A DNA stretch of 44,738 nucleotides from Bacteroidales bacterium (GTDB taxonomy: Bacteria; Bacteroidota; Bacteroidia; Bacteroidales; PUMT01), in the NCBI GenBank assembly GCA_007132225.1, contig SLPB01000060.1, positions 1 through 44,738 on the forward strand. Direction: 5' to 3'. The stretch's first letter is position 1. Each line of letters begins with the position of its first letter. A program made the position numbers and the translations under genes. The notes under the pieces are model-generated. The model worked only from the letters and a program-made list of their open reading frames with translations, ran no database searches and had not been told where the DNA came from. Of the stretch, positions 44,712-44,738 are shown piece by piece.

Positions 44712-44738
44712 TTGCTAACTATACTTTATACGAATGAA
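44712..44738 (+). repeat. 27-bp repeat, copy 2 at the right edge
   Basis: The final 27 bases are identical to 24972-24998, the leader and start codon of the glycosyltransferase. The copy ends with ATGAA, so another gene beginning at 44734 may run off the window. The base before the repeat differs (A here, T in copy 1). Confidence 0.95.

Overview
The window is about 44.7 kb of AT-rich, gene-dense chromosomal DNA from a member of the Bacteroidota, most likely an anaerobic or facultative fermenter of the Bacteroidales/Marinilabiliales type. This assignment is an inference. It rests on Bacteroidota-style promoters (TAnnTTTG, clearest upstream of HU with TTTG 19 nt before it), small Bacteroidota families (DUF6132-like and DUF7935-like proteins, an 83-aa HTH protein), several Tat-exported sugar and redox enzymes, and a ferredoxin-linked 2-oxoacid oxidoreductase. 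There are no rRNA genes, phage genes, transposases or CRISPR arrays. Most genes are housekeeping or ordinary accessory genes.

Left part (1-8 kb): a minus-strand cluster holds two paralogous Tat-signal aldo/keto reductases with C-terminal ferredoxin domains, one cut by the window edge, with a secreted DUF6599-like protein between them. A divergent plus-strand aminotransferase has a 19-bp tandem repeat and a TATTA microsatellite in its leader. It is followed by a four-gene 2-oxoacid:ferredoxin oxidoreductase operon (ferredoxin, alpha, beta, gamma). Together they suggest amino acid transamination followed by oxidation to acyl-CoA and reduced ferredoxin.

Middle part (8-27 kb): yicC-gmk-nadD, a MATE exporter, an M3 metallopeptidase, a secreted TIM-barrel isomerase facing a secreted Gfo/Idh/MocA oxidoreductase across a bidirectional terminator, idi, tilS, an HD phosphohydrolase, a small HTH protein, a long-form NfeD protease, purB, an MsbA-like ABC exporter, a GT2-like glycosyltransferase and an EamA transporter. 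Two tRNA-Ser genes (CGA, TGA) follow on the minus strand.

Right part (27-44.7 kb): HU, a TrmH-type methyltransferase, a LytTR response regulator tightly linked to a class III aminotransferase, several small or hypothetical proteins including a membrane-anchored pseudo-receiver lacking its phospho-acceptor Asp, htpG, an outer membrane beta-barrel protein, an aspartate-type aminotransferase, a lone CheY-like receiver, a BrkB-family membrane protein with a winged-helix-like tail, and a complete RND efflux operon (adaptor, pump, TolC).

The most unusual signals are: an exact 27-bp sequence shared by the leader and start codon of the glycosyltransferase (24972-24998) and the last 27 bases of the window; the tandem repeat and microsatellite leader at 3.5 kb; the paired exported AKR-ferredoxins around a DUF6599-like protein; and the tail-anchored pseudo-receiver. 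No complete new defence or mobile system is evident.
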